DNA of 64,000 bases, taken from NCBI GenBank assembly GCA_902610175.1, contig CACLUR010000004.1, forward strand, positions 1 through 64,000, read 5' to 3'. How positions within the stretch are numbered: position 1 is the stretch's first letter; each line of letters starts with the position of its first letter. Made by a program: the position numbers and the translations under genes. This document shows positions 30,384 through 40,934 of this stretch, piece by piece. Below the pieces are notes generated by a model that had not been told where the DNA came from, did no database searches, and saw only the letters and a program-made list of their open reading frames with translations. Origin of the DNA: an uncultured Alphaproteobacteria bacterium. Lineage in GTDB: Bacteria; Pseudomonadota; Alphaproteobacteria; HIMB59.

Positions 30384-31637
30384 TTAATTTTCACCCACTT
30401 TTTTTTTAATTTTAGCTTTTTCTTTGTATACGATAATTGGTCTATTTGAGATTACTGACTCTTTACTTAAAACTACCTTATCCACAGAATCCTTATCAGG
30501 AATATCATACATACAATCTAGAAGTAGCTTTTCCATAATTGACCTTAGGCCTCGTGCACCAATTTTTTTTTCAACAGCTAATTGAGCAATTTGCTCCCTA
30601 CCATCTTCAGTTATCTCGAATTCAACCCCTTCAAAAGAAAAAAGAGCCTTGTATTGTTTTGATATTGCATTTTTTGGTCTTGTAATAATCTCTTTTAGAT
30701 CATCTAAAGATAATTCATTCAGACTAGCGCTTACAGGAAGTCTTCCTACTAATTCAGGTATTAATCCAAATTTAATTAAATCGTCATTTTCAAGTTGTGA
30801 AGTCATTGGTTGGTCCTGATTAATTGATTTGTTAAAACCTATCGACTTTTTATTTACTCGATTTTTTATAATTTTATCAATGCCTTCAAACGCGCCCCCA
30901 CAAATAAACAATATATTTTTTGTATCAACTTGAAGGAACTCTTGTTGAGGATGTTTTCTTCCACCTTGAGGTGGCACGCTAGCTGTTGTTCCCTCAATTA
31001 TTTTTAGCAAAGCTTGTTGAACTCCCTCACCAGATACATCTCTTGTTATAGATGGATTTTCACTTTTTCTACCTACTTTATCAATTTCATCAATATACAC
31101 GATACCCTTTTGAGCCAAAGCTACATCATAATCACATTGCTGAAGTAATCTTAAAATAATATTTTCAACATCTTCACCTACATATCCAGCCTCTGTCAAC
31201 GTGGTAGCATCAGCAATTGTAAAAGGTACATTTAAAAATTTTGCTAAGGTTTGAGCTAAAAGTGTTTTACCACAACCTGTTGGTCCAATAAGTAATATGT
31301 TTGATTTAGAAATCTCTATATCTTTTGAGGGGTTTTGAACTCTCTTATAATGATTGTAAACAGATACAGATAATATTTTTTTTGCATGATCTTGACCAAT
31401 TATATGATCATCAAGATAATTATAGATCTCACTTGGTTTTGGTATCTCAAATTTTTTCTTTGTATCAATTTTATCATCTTCAACAAGTATATCCTTACAT
31501 AAAACCACACACTCATTACAAATATAGACATTTGGTCCAGCAATTAATTTTTTAACCTCTTCTTGGCTTTTACCACAAAAGGAGCATGATATTTTTTTAT
31601 CAGAGCTATTAGCAGAGATTATTTTTTCATCAGACAT
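30384..31637 (-). CDS. clpX: ATP-dependent Clp protease ATP-binding subunit ClpX
   Basis: This 417 aa unfoldase has the N-terminal zinc-binding domain with CSFCGKS and CNECVVLC (four Cys). Walker A is GPTGCGKT, Walker B is [11 protein letters not shown], and the pore region is [11 protein letters not shown]. It also carries the IGF-type loop that docks to ClpP (FNKSINQ region precedes it). It lies 2 bp from clpP, with which it forms the ClpXP protease. Confidence 0.98.
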   Translation of the reverse strand: MSDEKIISANSSDKKISCSFCGKSQEEVKKLIAGPNVYICNECVVLCKDILVEDDKIDTKKKFEIPKPSEIYNYLDDHIIGQDHAKKILSVSVYNHYKRVQNPSKDIEISKSNILLIGPTGCGKTLLAQTLAKFLNVPFTIADATTLTEAGYVGEDVENIILRLLQQCDYDVALAQKGIVYIDEIDKVGRKSENPSITRDVSGEGVQQALLKIIEGTTASVPPQGGRKHPQQEFLQVDTKNILFICGGAFEGIDKIIKNRVNKKSIGFNKSINQDQPMTSQLENDDLIKFGLIPELVGRLPVSASLNELSLDDLKEIITRPKNAISKQYKALFSFEGVEFEITEDGREQIAQLAVEKKIGARGLRSIMEKLLLDCMYDIPDKDSVDKVVLSKESVISNRPIIVYKEKAKIKKKVGEN

Positions 31638-31639
31638 TT

Positions 31640-32230
31640 TTATTTTTCAATTCTAGTAGTAATTACTTTATCTATCAAACCAAATTTTTGCGCCTCTTCA
31701 GGGTCAAAGAATCTATCTCTTTCCATTGCCTTTTCTATTTCACCAATGCTTATTTTGGTATGCTTTTGATATATTTCATTGAGTCTTTTTTTTGTCTTTA
31801 ATATCTCTTCGGCATGAATTTTAATATCACTTGCTTGTCCTGAAAAACCACCAGATGGTTGATGAATCATTATTTTAGAGTGTGGTAAAGCATACCTGTT
31901 TCCCTCTTTTCCTGCAGCGAGAATTAATGAACCAGCAGAGGCAGCTTGACCTATGCAAACAGTATGAACAGGACATTTAATATATTGCATAGTATCATAC
32001 ATAGCTAAACCAGCAGTAACTAAACCTCCTGGTGAGTTAATATACAGATTAATTGGTTCTTCGGGATTTTCAGACTCCAAAAATAAAAGTTGAGCGCATA
32101 TTAAAGAGGCAGTCTCATCATTGATGGCGCCTGTCAAAAAAATAATTCTTTCTCTGAGAAGTCTGGAGAAAATATCAAAAGATCTCTCCCCTTTTCCTGA
32201 TTGTTCAATGACTATGGGTACTAGATTCAT
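31640..32230 (-). CDS. clpP: ATP-dependent Clp protease proteolytic subunit
   Basis: This 196 aa serine protease forms the ClpP tetradecamer. Catalytic Ser is in [14 protein letters not shown], His in [15 protein letters not shown], and Asp in the C-terminal third. The N-terminus [19 protein letters not shown] includes the axial loop. The start lies 26 bp inside the 3' end of tig, in another frame, giving close coupling between chaperone and protease genes. Confidence 0.98.
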   Translation of the reverse strand: MNLVPIVIEQSGKGERSFDIFSRLLRERIIFLTGAINDETASLICAQLLFLESENPEEPINLYINSPGGLVTAGLAMYDTMQYIKCPVHTVCIGQAASAGSLILAAGKEGNRYALPHSKIMIHQPSGGFSGQASDIKIHAEEILKTKKRLNEIYQKHTKISIGEIEKAMERDRFFDPEEAQKFGLIDKVITTRIEK

Positions 32231-33431
32231 TATTTTGAGATCCTTTTTTCATTAGCTCTTCTAAGCTTAACTTAGTTTCTTTGATTTTAAAAGTTTTCAT
32301 AGACTCATCTGCTATTTTATTTCTAAGAAGAGTGCCATAAGCAGCCTCTGCCGTTCTTTGATCAATTTTTTCACCGTAATATTTTTGAATATACTCTTGG
32401 AGCTCTTTCTGCTCAACTTTTACATTTAAAAATTTTACTAATTCAGAAAAAAGAACGTCTTTTTGAATATTCTCACTTGTGAGTTTTTTTAAACTATCAA
32501 TTCTTTCTTTGTGCTCATCTTTCATTTTAGATAAATCAATTTGATATTTTCTTTTAAGCTCAAGATTTACAACCTCCTCGTTGATATCAATCTTTTTCTT
32601 TTGTGATAGGACTTTAAGTAGATCTTCAATAAAAAACTCTTTTTGAAGATAATTCATATCCTCTTTGAGTTTATTATCAATTTTGTCATTTAATTCTTTA
32701 GTAGATTTTAATTTTAAAATCTTAATTAACTCGTCATCATTCTTGGGATAGATCTTTTTATTAATATCTTTGATTTGAGCGTTTATCTTTATTCCTTTTG
32801 TTGAAAAATTAATGTCAGATTTATTTTTAATTTTTAAAAGAGCTTTTTTTAAGTCTAAAAATACATCTTCTTTCGTTTGGGTATTTAAGTCTACTCTTAC
32901 CTCTTTTTGAGAAAATAATTTTTTTTGTTCATCTTCATAGTTTAATATTTCAAAATCTATAACAGAATTTTCATCTGATATATCTATACTCTCTAATGAA
33001 TAGTACTCTTTTCTTAATTTTTCTCTAAAATCATCAATATCTTTTTTTGTTACCTCTGATGTAACTTTCTCTATTTCACTTGTTTTTAACTCATCCATTT
33101 TAATTTCGGGCTTTAAATAAAAAGCCAAGGTAAAATTATAATTATCTTTAAAATTAACATCAGGTTGTATCAGGGATTGTATTTTTTCATCCTCACTGAT
33201 TTTATTTATATTTTTTGATACCTCTTCATTTAATACCTCGTTTTCAATTTGAAGACCAATTTTAGACTTTATGATGCTTACCGGCACTTTGCCCTTTCTA
33301 AATCCTGCAATTTCAAAAGTAGGTTGCTTTTCTGATATTTTTTCGCCAATAATTTTAGCAATAGCGCTTTGATCTAAAGAAACCTCGAAAGACGATTTGT
33401 AACTTTTTTTTTCTATATTTTTATAATCCAT
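32205..33431 (-). CDS. tig: Trigger factor
   Basis: This ribosome-bound chaperone is about 408 aa. The ribosome-docking signature AGFRKGKVP lies at about aa 42-50. The middle PPIase region and the helical C-terminal arms follow, and the tail is Asn/Ser/His-rich (SSTHSH). The frame stays open upstream through tRNA-Leu, but that part translates tRNA sequence. The ATG at 33431, preceded by AGGTAAT and 14 bp from the tRNA, gives the family N-terminus. It leads the tig-clpP-clpX-lon-hupB cluster. Confidence 0.95.
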   Translation of the reverse strand: MDYKNIEKKSYKSSFEVSLDQSAIAKIIGEKISEKQPTFEIAGFRKGKVPVSIIKSKIGLQIENEVLNEEVSKNINKISEDEKIQSLIQPDVNFKDNYNFTLAFYLKPEIKMDELKTSEIEKVTSEVTKKDIDDFREKLRKEYYSLESIDISDENSVIDFEILNYEDEQKKLFSQKEVRVDLNTQTKEDVFLDLKKALLKIKNKSDINFSTKGIKINAQIKDINKKIYPKNDDELIKILKLKSTKELNDKIDNKLKEDMNYLQKEFFIEDLLKVLSQKKKIDINEEVVNLELKRKYQIDLSKMKDEHKERIDSLKKLTSENIQKDVLFSELVKFLNVKVEQKELQEYIQKYYGEKIDQRTAEAAYGTLLRNKIADESMKTFKIKETKLSLEELMKKGSQNNESSTHSH

Positions 33432-33444
33432 ATTACCTGTATTC

Positions 33445-33526
33445 TGGTGCGCCAGGAGGGACTCGAACCCCCACGGTTGCCCACTGGTTCCTAAGACCAG
33501 CGCGTCTACCATTCCGCCACTGGCGC
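33445..33526 (-). tRNA. tRNA-Leu (anticodon TAG)
   Basis: The 82-base gene runs from GCGCCAG (33526) to an encoded CCA (33447-33445). The anticodon stem CTGGT/ACCAG encloses CTTAGGA, giving TAG. A long variable arm (TGGGCAACCGTG) marks a class II tRNA, as expected for leucine. The T arm is GGGGG-TTCGAGT-CCCTC. It is 6 bp from the tRNA-His end. Confidence 0.95.
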
Positions 33527-33532
33527 ACAAAT

Positions 33533-33610
33533 TGGGGCGAGTAAGGGGACTTGAACCCCCGACCTCCGGTACCACAAACCGGCGCTCTAACCAACTGAGC
33601 TACACCCGCC
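33533..33610 (-). tRNA. tRNA-His (anticodon GTG)
   Basis: The gene runs from 33610 to an encoded CCA at 33535-33533. The anticodon stem CCGGT/ACCGG encloses TTGTGGT, giving GTG. An extra 5' G (33610) pairs with the discriminator C, the G-1:C73 pair that identifies tRNA-His. The T arm is GGGGG-TTCAAGT-CCCCT. It is the first gene of the minus-strand unit and is divergent from glnB. Confidence 0.96.
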
Positions 33611-33615
33611 AAAAA

Positions 33616-34014
<399 letters not shown>

Positions 34015-34054
34015 TTTTTACACAAACCAAGTTAACAACTCAGGAGGTTATTAG

Positions 34055-35470
34055 ATGGACAAAAAATCATTACAAAAAATGATCGATGAAAATGGTATTA
34101 AGTATATTGATTTTAGATTTACAGATCCTTTAGGAACATGGCAGCACTTTTCAAACCATATTAATACATTTGAAATGGATGTATTTGAGGAAGGTATTGG
34201 TTTCGATGGCTCTTCAATTAGATGTTTTCAGTCAATTGAAGCTAGTGACATGATATTAATCCCAGATATTGAGACTGCATTTGTAGATCCCTTTTTTACA
34301 GATCCTACTCTAGTTCTAATATGTGATATTCAAGATCCAATCACTGGACAAAAGTACGATAAAGATCCAAGATACGTTGCAAAAAAAGCAGAAGAATACG
34401 TTAAAACTTCAGGAGTTGGAGATAGTATTTTCTTTGGACCAGAAGCTGAATTTTTTCTTTTCAATAACGTTCAAATTAACACGCACCCTCATCACTCTTC
34501 TTTCTCTGTCGACTCAGGTGAAGCTGTTTGGAATACAGGCACAGATGAAGGTCCAAATCTAGGTTATAAAGTTAGAAACAAAGGTGGTTATTTCCCCTGC
34601 CCACCTCATGACACTATGCAAGATGTTAGATCAGAAATGGTAAATCACATGGTAGCTATTGGTATGAGCGTTGAAGCGCAACACCACGAAGTTGCAACTG
34701 CTGGTCAATGTGAGATTGATTTAAAATTCGACACGTTGGTTAAGATGGCCGATGATCTTCAAAAATATAAATACGTTGTAAGAAACACAGCAAAAAGTAA
34801 TGGTTTAAGTGCTACTTTTATGCCGAAACCTCTTTCAAACGACAATGGTTCAGGAATGCATTGTCATCAAAGTATTTGGTCAAACGGTAAACCAGTATTT
34901 TATGGCGAAGGTGGATACGCCAATCTTAGTGATGAAGCAAAATTTTATATTGGTGGTTTGCTTAAGCATGCACCATCTTTATTAGCATTTACAAATCCAA
35001 CTATTAACTCTTACAAGAGATTAGTTCCAGGTTATGAGGCTCCAGTAAAGCTTGCATACTCTAATAGAAATAGAAGTGCTATATGTAGAATCCCTGCATA
35101 CTCACCATCTCCTAAAGCAAAAAGAGTTGAGTTTAGATGTCCAGATGCAACTGCAAATGGTTATCTAGCATTTTCAGCTATGCTTATGGCAGGTTTAGAT
35201 GGGATTAAGAATAGAATTGATCCTGGTGAACCGATGGATAAAAACCTTTATGATTTACCTCCTGAAGAGCAATCCAAAGTAAAGGAAGTACCTGGCACTC
35301 TTGAGGAAGCAATTAATAATCTTGAGTCAAATCATGACTATCTTTTAGAGGGTAATGTGTTTACCAAAGATTTAATCGAGTCATATATCGAATACAAAAG
35401 AGAAGAAGAAATCGAACCAAATAAACTGCTAGTCACACCTGCAGAATTCGATATGTATTACGATTACTAA
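34055..35470 (+). CDS. glnA: Type I glutamine synthetase
   Basis: This 471 aa enzyme forms glutamine from glutamate, ammonium and ATP. Metal and substrate motifs include FGPEAEFFLF, VATAGQCEIDLKF, GSGMHCHQS and NPTINSYKRLVPGYEAPV. NLYDLPPEEQ places the adenylylation tyrosine at residue 399, so GlnE control is expected. A strong ribosome site (CAGGAGG) precedes the ATG. It ends one base from the glnE stop on the opposite strand. Confidence 0.98.
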   Translation: MDKKSLQKMIDENGIKYIDFRFTDPLGTWQHFSNHINTFEMDVFEEGIGFDGSSIRCFQSIEASDMILIPDIETAFVDPFFTDPTLVLICDIQDPITGQKYDKDPRYVAKKAEEYVKTSGVGDSIFFGPEAEFFLFNNVQINTHPHHSSFSVDSGEAVWNTGTDEGPNLGYKVRNKGGYFPCPPHDTMQDVRSEMVNHMVAIGMSVEAQHHEVATAGQCEIDLKFDTLVKMADDLQKYKYVVRNTAKSNGLSATFMPKPLSNDNGSGMHCHQSIWSNGKPVFYGEGGYANLSDEAKFYIGGLLKHAPSLLAFTNPTINSYKRLVPGYEAPVKLAYSNRNRSAICRIPAYSPSPKAKRVEFRCPDATANGYLAFSAMLMAGLDGIKNRIDPGEPMDKNLYDLPPEEQSKVKEVPGTLEEAINNLESNHDYLLEGNVFTKDLIESYIEYKREEEIEPNKLLVTPAEFDMYYDY

Positions 35471-35471
35471 T

Positions 35472-37796
35472 TTAATTTAAAAGCAACCTGTCTAAATATT
35501 TTTTATTATCTACTTTAGACGGGTTGCCTGTTAGATCTTCATACATAAGTAACTCTCTTAAACAATCAATATCATCACCATACTGAAACTCTTTATTATT
35601 TATGTGGTTGATATCTTCTTGAATTTTATAAAGTTGAAAGAGATCTTTATTATTATTTAAAGGATTTTTTATATTTACTATTTTTAAAAAGTATTCATTA
35701 TCAATTTTAGAAAAGTTTGAAATAATTTGATTTTTCATTTTTGTAAAATATTTAATTAATTTTAGATTATTTGTTAAAAGACATATTTTTATAAAAGACA
35801 ATTTATGAAATGGTTCACTAGTCTTTGAATAAAATGAAAAGAAATTTTCAATATTAATCACTTGATCAGAGTCTTTATCAAAAGGTTTATTTCTATCGTC
35901 AATTATTAGGATATTTGGATCAATATATTGTTTCATTATCGAGTAAAATCTCCTTACAATTTTAATATTGTCTATGTGATTATTTTTGTCTGATTGATAT
36001 ATAAAAAAAATATCTAAATCAGAAAAATTCGTAGCCATTTTGACACCGTAACTTCCAAATAAAATTGGTGTTAAGTCAGAGAAAATATTGCTTCTATTGA
36101 CAATGTATTCATTTTTAACTAGTTCAAAAATATAAAAAATAAATTTCCTCACAGCAGTATTTCGTTTTTTGAGGAAGTCAGTATTTGTTATTTTTTTTGA
36201 AAGTAATAAATAATCTAATAAAAATAAAATTTCATAAATATCTTGGATCGATTTTTTTAAATCTAAATCAAAATTATCAGTAAATTCTCTCAGCTTAAAA
36301 CTTGGTATGCCATAATTAAAAAAATAGACTAATGACTCTATTAAAAAATTATTTTTGTAAATAAGATTTGTTAATTTTGGAGAATTCTCAAATATAAAAA
36401 CTAACTCTAAAAATATTTTATTATTGTATTTGTATAAAGCAGTTAAATGCACACCAGACTTATAATAGTTTATTAAATAGTCAAATTTTATAATTAGTTC
36501 ATCTCGTTTATTATGTGTTGATAAAATATTTATGAGGCTTGAAATAGAATCTAAATAATCATTTTTAACTGTCTCAGAACTATTAATTTTCTCGGTTCGT
36601 TTGAGAAGATTATCTATAATTTTTTGGCTAGATTCATTAAATTTTTCACGTCGTAAACTTTCAGCAATTATTTTGGGGAAAAATAAACGTTGATATATTG
36701 TTTGAATTTCAGATTTATGTTTATCTAATTTGTTTGAAAAATTATTTAATACTGAATTTAAATAGTTTTCATTAGAATCGATTATATTTTGAAAAGTATT
36801 CTTTTTTATATGTAAATAATTCTCGATTTTACGGAAGTAATAATATGCCTCTGTTATATTTTTTAAATCATTTTTTGGAATTATATTTTCATGTTTTTTT
36901 AAATTTTTAAGTAATTTATGAATATTACTCTCTTTAAGAGAATTTATTTTTCCAGACCAAAGAAGTTGGTTAAAATGTATTATATTTTCACAAGATCGAA
37001 TAAAACCATAAGAATTTTTTATATCTAGCTTTTGTTCAGTATTATTGGAGGCAAAGAGCTTTTTAATTTCATCTATAGCGTAATAGTCAAATGTTCTTCT
37101 AAATAAAAAACTTTTTATTGCTTCCTTAAATGAGAAATATTTTTGAATATCTCCAGACAAAAAACTTGATCTATGAAATGCTAATCTCTCCCAGTTTCTG
37201 CCAACTGATGTATAATAATTAATTGCTTGATCCATATCAGATATAATTAATGAATCACCAAAATCTGGTCGTAACCTTAAATCTATTTTATGAAAAAAAG
37301 ACTCAGAAATATTAGATATGTCACTAATGGTTTTTTTTATAGATTTATTAAAATCCTGGATAGAAATAGGACTATTTTTGGAGTCATAAAATATGATTAT
37401 ATCAATATCAGAGGCAAAATTTAAATCTCTTACGCCAATTTTGCCCATACCTAAAATAAAATAATTTTTTTTTAAACTATTATTAAATGATCTGTATAGA
37501 TTGATATTAATGATTTTACTTAAAATATTTTTACATAAAATAGACCACAATCTTGACCCATTAGACTGAGAAATTAAATTTTGATGAATTGATATAAAAA
37601 TTAAATAAATAAGCTCATTTTTAAGTGTATTTATATTGAGAAAGTTAGTTTTAGAGGAATTAGAATATTTTTTTATATTACATTTGTAGTGGTTAAGTAT
37701 TAATTGTGCATCAACCTTTGAAACATTATAAGAATTATTGAGATATTCATATTTTGATAAAAAAGTGGAGGATTTATATAATCTTTCTAACTCCAA
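35472..37796 (-). CDS. glnE: Shortened GlnE-like glutamine synthetase adenylyltransferase / adenylyl-removing enzyme
   Basis: Both nucleotidyltransferase modules of GlnE can be recognised. The first has GMGKIGVRDLNFASDIDI (aa 116-133) and KIDLRLRPDFGDS, followed by GRNWERLAFHRSS. The second has FGSYGVKMATNFSDLDIFF from about aa 580. At 774 aa it is well below the usual 950-1000. The second module's expected D-x-R-L-R-P reads IDDRNKP, and the helix after the first reads GFIRSCENI instead of the usual IREIEF. It faces glnA across one base, which supports the assignment. Whether both activities survive is uncertain. Confidence 0.85.
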   Translation of the reverse strand: MELERLYKSSTFLSKYEYLNNSYNVSKVDAQLILNHYKCNIKKYSNSSKTNFLNINTLKNELIYLIFISIHQNLISQSNGSRLWSILCKNILSKIININLYRSFNNSLKKNYFILGMGKIGVRDLNFASDIDIIIFYDSKNSPISIQDFNKSIKKTISDISNISESFFHKIDLRLRPDFGDSLIISDMDQAINYYTSVGRNWERLAFHRSSFLSGDIQKYFSFKEAIKSFLFRRTFDYYAIDEIKKLFASNNTEQKLDIKNSYGFIRSCENIIHFNQLLWSGKINSLKESNIHKLLKNLKKHENIIPKNDLKNITEAYYYFRKIENYLHIKKNTFQNIIDSNENYLNSVLNNFSNKLDKHKSEIQTIYQRLFFPKIIAESLRREKFNESSQKIIDNLLKRTEKINSSETVKNDYLDSISSLINILSTHNKRDELIIKFDYLINYYKSGVHLTALYKYNNKIFLELVFIFENSPKLTNLIYKNNFLIESLVYFFNYGIPSFKLREFTDNFDLDLKKSIQDIYEILFLLDYLLLSKKITNTDFLKKRNTAVRKFIFYIFELVKNEYIVNRSNIFSDLTPILFGSYGVKMATNFSDLDIFFIYQSDKNNHIDNIKIVRRFYSIMKQYIDPNILIIDDRNKPFDKDSDQVINIENFFSFYSKTSEPFHKLSFIKICLLTNNLKLIKYFTKMKNQIISNFSKIDNEYFLKIVNIKNPLNNNKDLFQLYKIQEDINHINNKEFQYGDDIDCLRELLMYEDLTGNPSKVDNKKYLDRLLLN

Positions 37797-38713
37797 ATGG
37801 CATTCCTCTCAAAATAATTTAGTAAGCCACTATAATTATCAATAACTGAGATTTCTTTTTTTACTTTTTTGGAATTTGATATGTTACTAAGTGCAGTGAA
37901 TATACTTTTTTTTAATAAATTAATATTTAAATATTTGTAATGCTCAAATTCATATATTGTATTAATTATTGAGGTTGACTTCTTTTTGACATTCTCAAGA
38001 TCTAATTTTTCTAAAAAAAAAGCGTCTTTTGCAAATTGCCTACCAATCATAAATTGAGTAATATTTTTTGACTGAAAAAATTTAAAGGTTTCTAAATCAT
38101 TAACCTCACCATTAGGAATAAGTTCCAATTCAGGAAATTGATCACAACACTCTAAAAATAAATTATAATTAATTTTTGGAATTGTTCTATTTTTTTTGGT
38201 ATCTAAGTTCAAAACACCATTTCTACAATGTATAAAAACTTTTTTAATTCCTATTTCATTATACAATTTTAGATAATCAAAAATATAACTCTTATCCTCA
38301 TTCATACCTAAACCAAGTCTACATTTTACTGATACATCTTTATTATATTTGATCAATTCATATAAACATTTTTTTACTAGGTCATACTTTTGTGTTAAAG
38401 CTAAACCAAGCATATTTTCTTGGACTCTAGAACTTGGGCACCCTAAATTAAAATTTACATGTCTAATAATATCTACTTTATTTAAAATATTTATTGTTCT
38501 TTTAATTTCTTCAGGATTTGAGCCTGCAATTTGAATGGCGCTTTTATTATTTTTTAAAAAATGCTTGGTTATTGTTTTGGTCTCATTGTGGATGATTGCT
38601 TTATCCACTATCATTTCAGAAAAAGTAGTTACACTATTGCCATAAATGTTTTCCACTAAACTTCTAAAATAGCAGTCTGTGTAACCCATCATTGGTGCTA
38701 AATAATAATTCAT
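37787..38713 (-). CDS. dusA: tRNA-dihydrouridine synthase, DusA-like
   Basis: This 308 aa flavoenzyme reduces uridines in the tRNA D loop. The N-terminal APMMGYTDCYFR, then NFNLGCPSSRVQ with its Cys, KCRLGLGMNEDKSY, and IPNGEVNDLETF and MIGRQFAKD (FMN phosphate site) follow the Dus TIM-barrel order. The GCPSSRVQ and AIIHNETK segments resemble DusA more than DusB or DusC. It overlaps the glnE start by 10 bp, so the two are probably co-transcribed. Confidence 0.92.
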   Translation of the reverse strand: MNYYLAPMMGYTDCYFRSLVENIYGNSVTTFSEMIVDKAIIHNETKTITKHFLKNNKSAIQIAGSNPEEIKRTINILNKVDIIRHVNFNLGCPSSRVQENMLGLALTQKYDLVKKCLYELIKYNKDVSVKCRLGLGMNEDKSYIFDYLKLYNEIGIKKVFIHCRNGVLNLDTKKNRTIPKINYNLFLECCDQFPELELIPNGEVNDLETFKFFQSKNITQFMIGRQFAKDAFFLEKLDLENVKKKSTSIINTIYEFEHYKYLNINLLKKSIFTALSNISNSKKVKKEISVIDNYSGLLNYFERNAIWS

Positions 38714-38779
38714 CGAAAAAATTCTTTTAATAATTGAAAAATACTTTAATAAAAGTAAAAATCATTAAAAATCAAGACA

Positions 38780-39112
38780 TTGGAAAATTTCAACATAAAT
38801 CACCTAGTTTTTAATTCTGATGGGCTAATACCTACGATTGCTCAAGAGAAGTCAACTAATGAAATTCTTATGATGGCCTACTCAAATAAAAATTCTATTG
38901 AAATGACAGTAAAAACAAAAAAAGCACACTTTTGGAGTAGAAGTAAAAAAAAATTATGGTTAAAAGGCGAAACTTCTGGCAATAAACTTAATATTATTAA
39001 TATTTATACTGATTGTGACAGTGACGCTTTGATTTATGAAGTTGAGCTTGAAGGCATTGGCGCTTGCCATACGGGTAAAAAAAGTTGTTTTTATAAAAAA
39101 TTAGAATTATGA
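38780..39112 (+). CDS. hisI: Phosphoribosyl-AMP cyclohydrolase
   Basis: This 110 aa enzyme performs the third step of histidine synthesis. Zinc and magnesium ligands are in YTDCDSDALIYEV and GACHTGKKSCFY, and the N-terminal half has TNEILMMAYSNKNSIEMT. The start is a TTG at 38780. The protein is the HisI domain only, with no HisE fused, as in most alphaproteobacteria. Its stop overlaps the thrS ATG (ATGA), unusual company for a his gene. Confidence 0.95.
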   Translation: MENFNINHLVFNSDGLIPTIAQEKSTNEILMMAYSNKNSIEMTVKTKKAHFWSRSKKKLWLKGETSGNKLNIINIYTDCDSDALIYEVELEGIGACHTGKKSCFYKKLEL

Positions 39113-40893
39113 GAGAGATAATAGCATTTAAAGACTCGAATAATAATTATTGGGACACTGAAGTTGAAAATAGCACTCCCATTAAACCTAAATCTGATGA
39201 TGCATTAAATATAATGCGGCATGATATGGCTCATATTTTGGCTGAAGCTGTAATTACTCTTTTCCCAAATGCTAAACCAACTATTGGTCCTTTTATAAAG
39301 AACGGATTTTATTATGACTTTGATATGGAAAGTACTCTATCAGATGATGACTTAGCTAATATAGAAAAAAAAATGAAAGAAATTCTCTCAGAGGGAAGAA
39401 ACTTTTCAAAGAGAGCTGCAACTAAAAAAGAGGCATCAGAAATATTTAAAGATAATAAATATAAATTGGAGCTTATAAATAATTTAGATAATTCTGATGA
39501 AATAACACTCTATGAGCAAAAAAATTTTACTGATCTTTGTAAAGGTCCTCATCATAAAAGCACAAAAGATTATAATGCCAGCTTTAAAATAACAAATGTA
39601 TCAGGGGCTTATTGGAGAGGTATTAGCACTAACAAAATGCTTCAAAGAATTTATGCAACCGCTTGGTATTCTGAAAAAGAACTTCGAGTTTATTTAAAAA
39701 ATTTAGAAGAGGCAAAAGAAAGAAATCATAGAAGATTAGGCACTGATATGGGTTTGTTCCTTCTAACTGATTTATCAGCAGGGAATGTATTTTGGAAAGA
39801 TAAAGGCTTAACCTTGTATCAAAATATTGAAAAATATATTCGCTCTGAGCAACAAAAACTTAACTATTTTGAAGTCAAAACACCTGAGCTAGTATCAAAT
39901 GAACTTTGGATAAAGTCTGGTCATTGGGACAATTTTAAAGAAAATATGTTCACATCAGAAACTGACAACAAGACATTTGCACTAAAACCTATGAATTGTC
40001 CATGTCATATAGTTTTATTTAACTCTCAACTAATAACTTACAAAGATTTACCACTTAGATACTCAGAATTTGGTAAGTGTCATAGATACGAACCATCTGG
40101 AGCTCTAAATGGATTATTTAGGGTCAGAGGTTTTACTCAAGATGATGCCCACATATTTTGTTCTGCTGAACAAATATATGATGTTTGTAATGAGACAACC
40201 CTTTTAATTGAGAGAGTGTATAAAAAGTTCGGATTTGAAAAAATAAAATATAATATTTCTACTCGTCCAGAAAAAAGCATTGGTGCTCAAGAAAACTGGG
40301 ACAATGCAGAAAATCAGTTAAAAAAAGTTTTAAAAGACAACAACAAAGAATTTAATATTTTAGAAGGTGAAGGGGCATTCTATGGCCCAAAAATAGAATT
40401 TACATTAGAGGACTCACTGGGTCGAGAGTGGCAATGTGGAACTATACAAATTGACTTCAATCTCCCTGATAGGTTGGGTGCAAAGTACAAAGACAAAGAT
40501 GATAAAAACCAAGTTCCAATAATGATACACCGAGCAGTTGTAGGGTCTCTAGAGAGATTTATAGCAATTATTCTTGAAAACACTAATGGCTGGCTTCCTT
40601 TATTTGTTACGCCCATACAACTTGCAATTCTCCCTGTTTCTGAAAAATTTGTTGATCATAGCAATCAAATTAAAGAGAAACTTCAAAAACTGGGTGTAAG
40701 AGTAGTTGTTGATAGTTCAGATAACAAATTGGGATATAAAATAAGAAATTCTGTTTCTAAAAAGATACCCTATTCTCTAGTAATGGGTGAGAAAGAGATT
40801 GAGTCAAACTCATTTACTCTAAGAAGTAATGAGGGTAAGAATACTTCTTTTGATGATATTAACTCTCTCTCTGATTTCTTTATCAGTAATTAA
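39109..40893 (+). CDS. thrS: Threonyl-tRNA synthetase without an N-terminal TGS domain
   Basis: This 594 aa class II synthetase begins almost directly at the editing (SAD) domain: the zinc motif HDMAHILAEAV is at about aa 39-49, where typical enzymes first have a 60 aa TGS domain. The catalytic core is complete, with MNCPCHIVLF (zinc Cys), YEPSGALNGLFRVRGFTQDD and IMIHRAVVGSLERFIA. The anticodon-binding domain (IQLAILPVSEKF onward) is also present. Editing and aminoacylation should be intact. The loss of TGS fits genome streamlining. Confidence 0.96.
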   Translation: MREIIAFKDSNNNYWDTEVENSTPIKPKSDDALNIMRHDMAHILAEAVITLFPNAKPTIGPFIKNGFYYDFDMESTLSDDDLANIEKKMKEILSEGRNFSKRAATKKEASEIFKDNKYKLELINNLDNSDEITLYEQKNFTDLCKGPHHKSTKDYNASFKITNVSGAYWRGISTNKMLQRIYATAWYSEKELRVYLKNLEEAKERNHRRLGTDMGLFLLTDLSAGNVFWKDKGLTLYQNIEKYIRSEQQKLNYFEVKTPELVSNELWIKSGHWDNFKENMFTSETDNKTFALKPMNCPCHIVLFNSQLITYKDLPLRYSEFGKCHRYEPSGALNGLFRVRGFTQDDAHIFCSAEQIYDVCNETTLLIERVYKKFGFEKIKYNISTRPEKSIGAQENWDNAENQLKKVLKDNNKEFNILEGEGAFYGPKIEFTLEDSLGREWQCGTIQIDFNLPDRLGAKYKDKDDKNQVPIMIHRAVVGSLERFIAIILENTNGWLPLFVTPIQLAILPVSEKFVDHSNQIKEKLQKLGVRVVVDSSDNKLGYKIRNSVSKKIPYSLVMGEKEIESNSFTLRSNEGKNTSFDDINSLSDFFISN

Positions 40894-40901
40894 CTATTAA
40901 A

Positions 40902-40928
40902 AAGTTAATTTATAAAATAAGTTAATTT
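40902..40928 (+). repeat. Direct repeat AAGTTAATTT flanking a TATAAA-like element upstream of an EamA gene
   Basis: AAGTTAATTT occurs at 40902-40911 and again at 40919-40928, 17 bases apart start to start, with ATAAAAT between them. It lies between the thrS stop and the ATG at 40935. It could bind a regulator in tandem or be chance in AT-rich DNA; I cannot distinguish these by eye. Confidence 0.35.
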
Positions 40929-40934
40929 CTTAAA

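Noticed and set aside
33432-33575. 48-residue extension of trigger factor
   Set aside because: It translates tRNA-Leu and its flanks. The ATG at 33431 gives the conserved start.
38420-38470. Loss of the catalytic cysteine in the Dus enzyme
   Set aside because: The variable GLALTQ segment first looked like a lost Cys, but the Cys in GCPS (the position active in DusC) is present.
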